Source: an uncultured Erythrobacter sp. | Lineage (GTDB): Bacteria > Pseudomonadota > Alphaproteobacteria > Sphingomonadales > Sphingomonadaceae | DNA length: 41,160 bases | Direction of reading: 5' to 3' | Assembly (NCBI GenBank): GCA_938015255.1 | Contig: CALLQC010000006.1 | Span: 1 to 41,160, forward strand | Shown here: one piece after another, positions 40,682-41,160 of the stretch | Position numbering within the stretch: position 1 is the stretch's first letter | Layout of the letters: every line of letters begins with the position of its first letter | The notes under the pieces: generated by a model | What the model saw: the letters and a program-made list of their open reading frames with translations, nothing else | Told to the model about the DNA's origin: nothing | The model's database searches: none | Program-made: the position numbers and the translations under genes

Positions 40682-41160
40682 GCCTCAACCGTTTCCGCCA
40701 GTTCGCAGCGATCACCATCAATAGTAAGTTTCAGAAGTGGAGCGGGCACGCCGCCAAACAGTCTGTTGGCTTCGTCCGGATTTGCAGGCACAGGCTGACC
40801 CTTGAGTCCGCTAAAATCGACGAAGCTGGAAACCAGAAGCTCGCGCGTCACAAACCAGCTGTAGCTTTGTAGAGGTTCCTCATCAGGATTGGCGAGCACC
40901 AGACCCGTACCGTTCAGGGGACGGTATTCTCCCAACAGACTATCGGAAACCATGCCGTAAAGACCGTTTGGCGCATGGTTCAGGTCAGGTGCGAATGTCG
41001 AGCCCTGAGTGACCCAAAACGCATAGTAGCGGCCTTCGTGATAGACGACATGCGCACGTTCCAGTTCATTGTTGACGCCGTCCGCGTGGATCAACGGGGG
41101 CAACAGCTCCCATCTATCATCGGTTCGCCGAGCGATACCAACGGCGCCGTTATAGTCGCT
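40678..41160 (-). CDS. GH68 levansucrase/invertase-like enzyme, C-terminal part (cut by window end)
   Basis: The frame is open to the end of the window, so only the last 160 residues are present. They begin SDYNGAVGIAR and include LPPLIHADGVNNELERAHVVYHEGRYYAFWVTQGSTF. The ELER segment corresponds to the DEIER motif with the acid/base Glu of levansucrase SacB, and YGMVSDSLLGEYRPLNGTGLVLANP is the usual following strand. Family members split sucrose and transfer fructose to growing levan or to water. The N-terminal nucleophile and transition-state Asp residues lie outside the window. It is coupled to fructokinase, forming a sucrose/levan operon. Confidence 0.9.
   Translation of the reverse strand, partial: SDYNGAVGIARRTDDRWELLPPLIHADGVNNELERAHVVYHEGRYYAFWVTQGSTFAPDLNHAPNGLYGMVSDSLLGEYRPLNGTGLVLANPDEEPLQSYSWFVTRELLVSSFVDFSGLKGQPVPANPDEANRLFGGVPAPLLKLTIDGDRCELAETVEA

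Overview
The window reads as chromosomal DNA from an alphaproteobacterium of the Sphingomonadales, most likely an Erythrobacter- or Altererythrobacter-like member of the Erythrobacteraceae. This is inferred from the moderately high GC content, the PEP-CTERM/exosortase set of the type seen in sphingomonads, a Caulobacter/Xanthomonas-type TonB-dependent receptor, Caulobacter-like oxidative xylose genes, and flavin halogenase-family genes next to a TonB receptor. No mobile element, rRNA, tRNA or CRISPR array was seen.

Region 1 (1-8.7 kb) is a surface polysaccharide and protein-sorting block. It holds an outer-membrane barrel protein cut by the window start, a small membrane peptide, a polyprenyl-phosphate sugar transferase, a Gly/Pro-rich PEP-CTERM protein, a retropepsin-like membrane protease, an unknown membrane protein, an EpsD-like lipoprotein, a small XrtV-type accessory protein, EpsI, an exosortase, a hexapeptide-repeat acyltransferase and a sulfotransferase. 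Together they suggest export, modification and anchoring of an envelope polysaccharide and of sorted surface proteins.

Region 2 (8.9-39.4 kb) is one xylan/glucan utilisation locus. All five enzymes of the oxidative Weimberg route to 2-oxoglutarate are present: xylose dehydrogenase (xylB), xylonolactonase (xylC), xylonate dehydratase (xylD), 2-keto-3-deoxyxylonate dehydratase (xylX) and 2-oxoglutarate-semialdehyde dehydrogenase. With them are a GH10 xylanase, two GH3 enzymes, a GH5 enzyme, a putative DUF5060-type glycosidase, a sugar-porter MFS permease, a large TonB-dependent receptor and a LacI-family regulator. Four near-identical palindromes built on ATGGTAGCGCTACCAT lie upstream of the permease and semialdehyde dehydrogenase (shared divergent region), the TonB receptor, GH3-GH10, and the long GH3-cupin-GH5-xylX-xylB-xylC operon. 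This points to a single regulon, probably governed by the LacI protein encoded inside it.

Embedded in that locus is the part I consider least described: three intact-looking FADH2-dependent halogenase-family genes, a fourth divergent paralogue that has lost the catalytic residues, and two JmjC/cupin_8-type putative Fe(II)/2-oxoglutarate oxygenases. They are translationally coupled to one another or sit directly inside sugar-catabolic operons. None has an evident export signal, so a cytoplasmic modification pathway co-expressed with xylan uptake is implied; its substrate is unknown.

Region 3 (39.7 kb to the end) is the end of a sucrose/levan operon: the C-terminal part of a GH68 enzyme, cut by the window edge, overlapping by four bases with a ROK-family fructokinase. 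No copy of the operator is visible there, so it probably belongs to another regulon.
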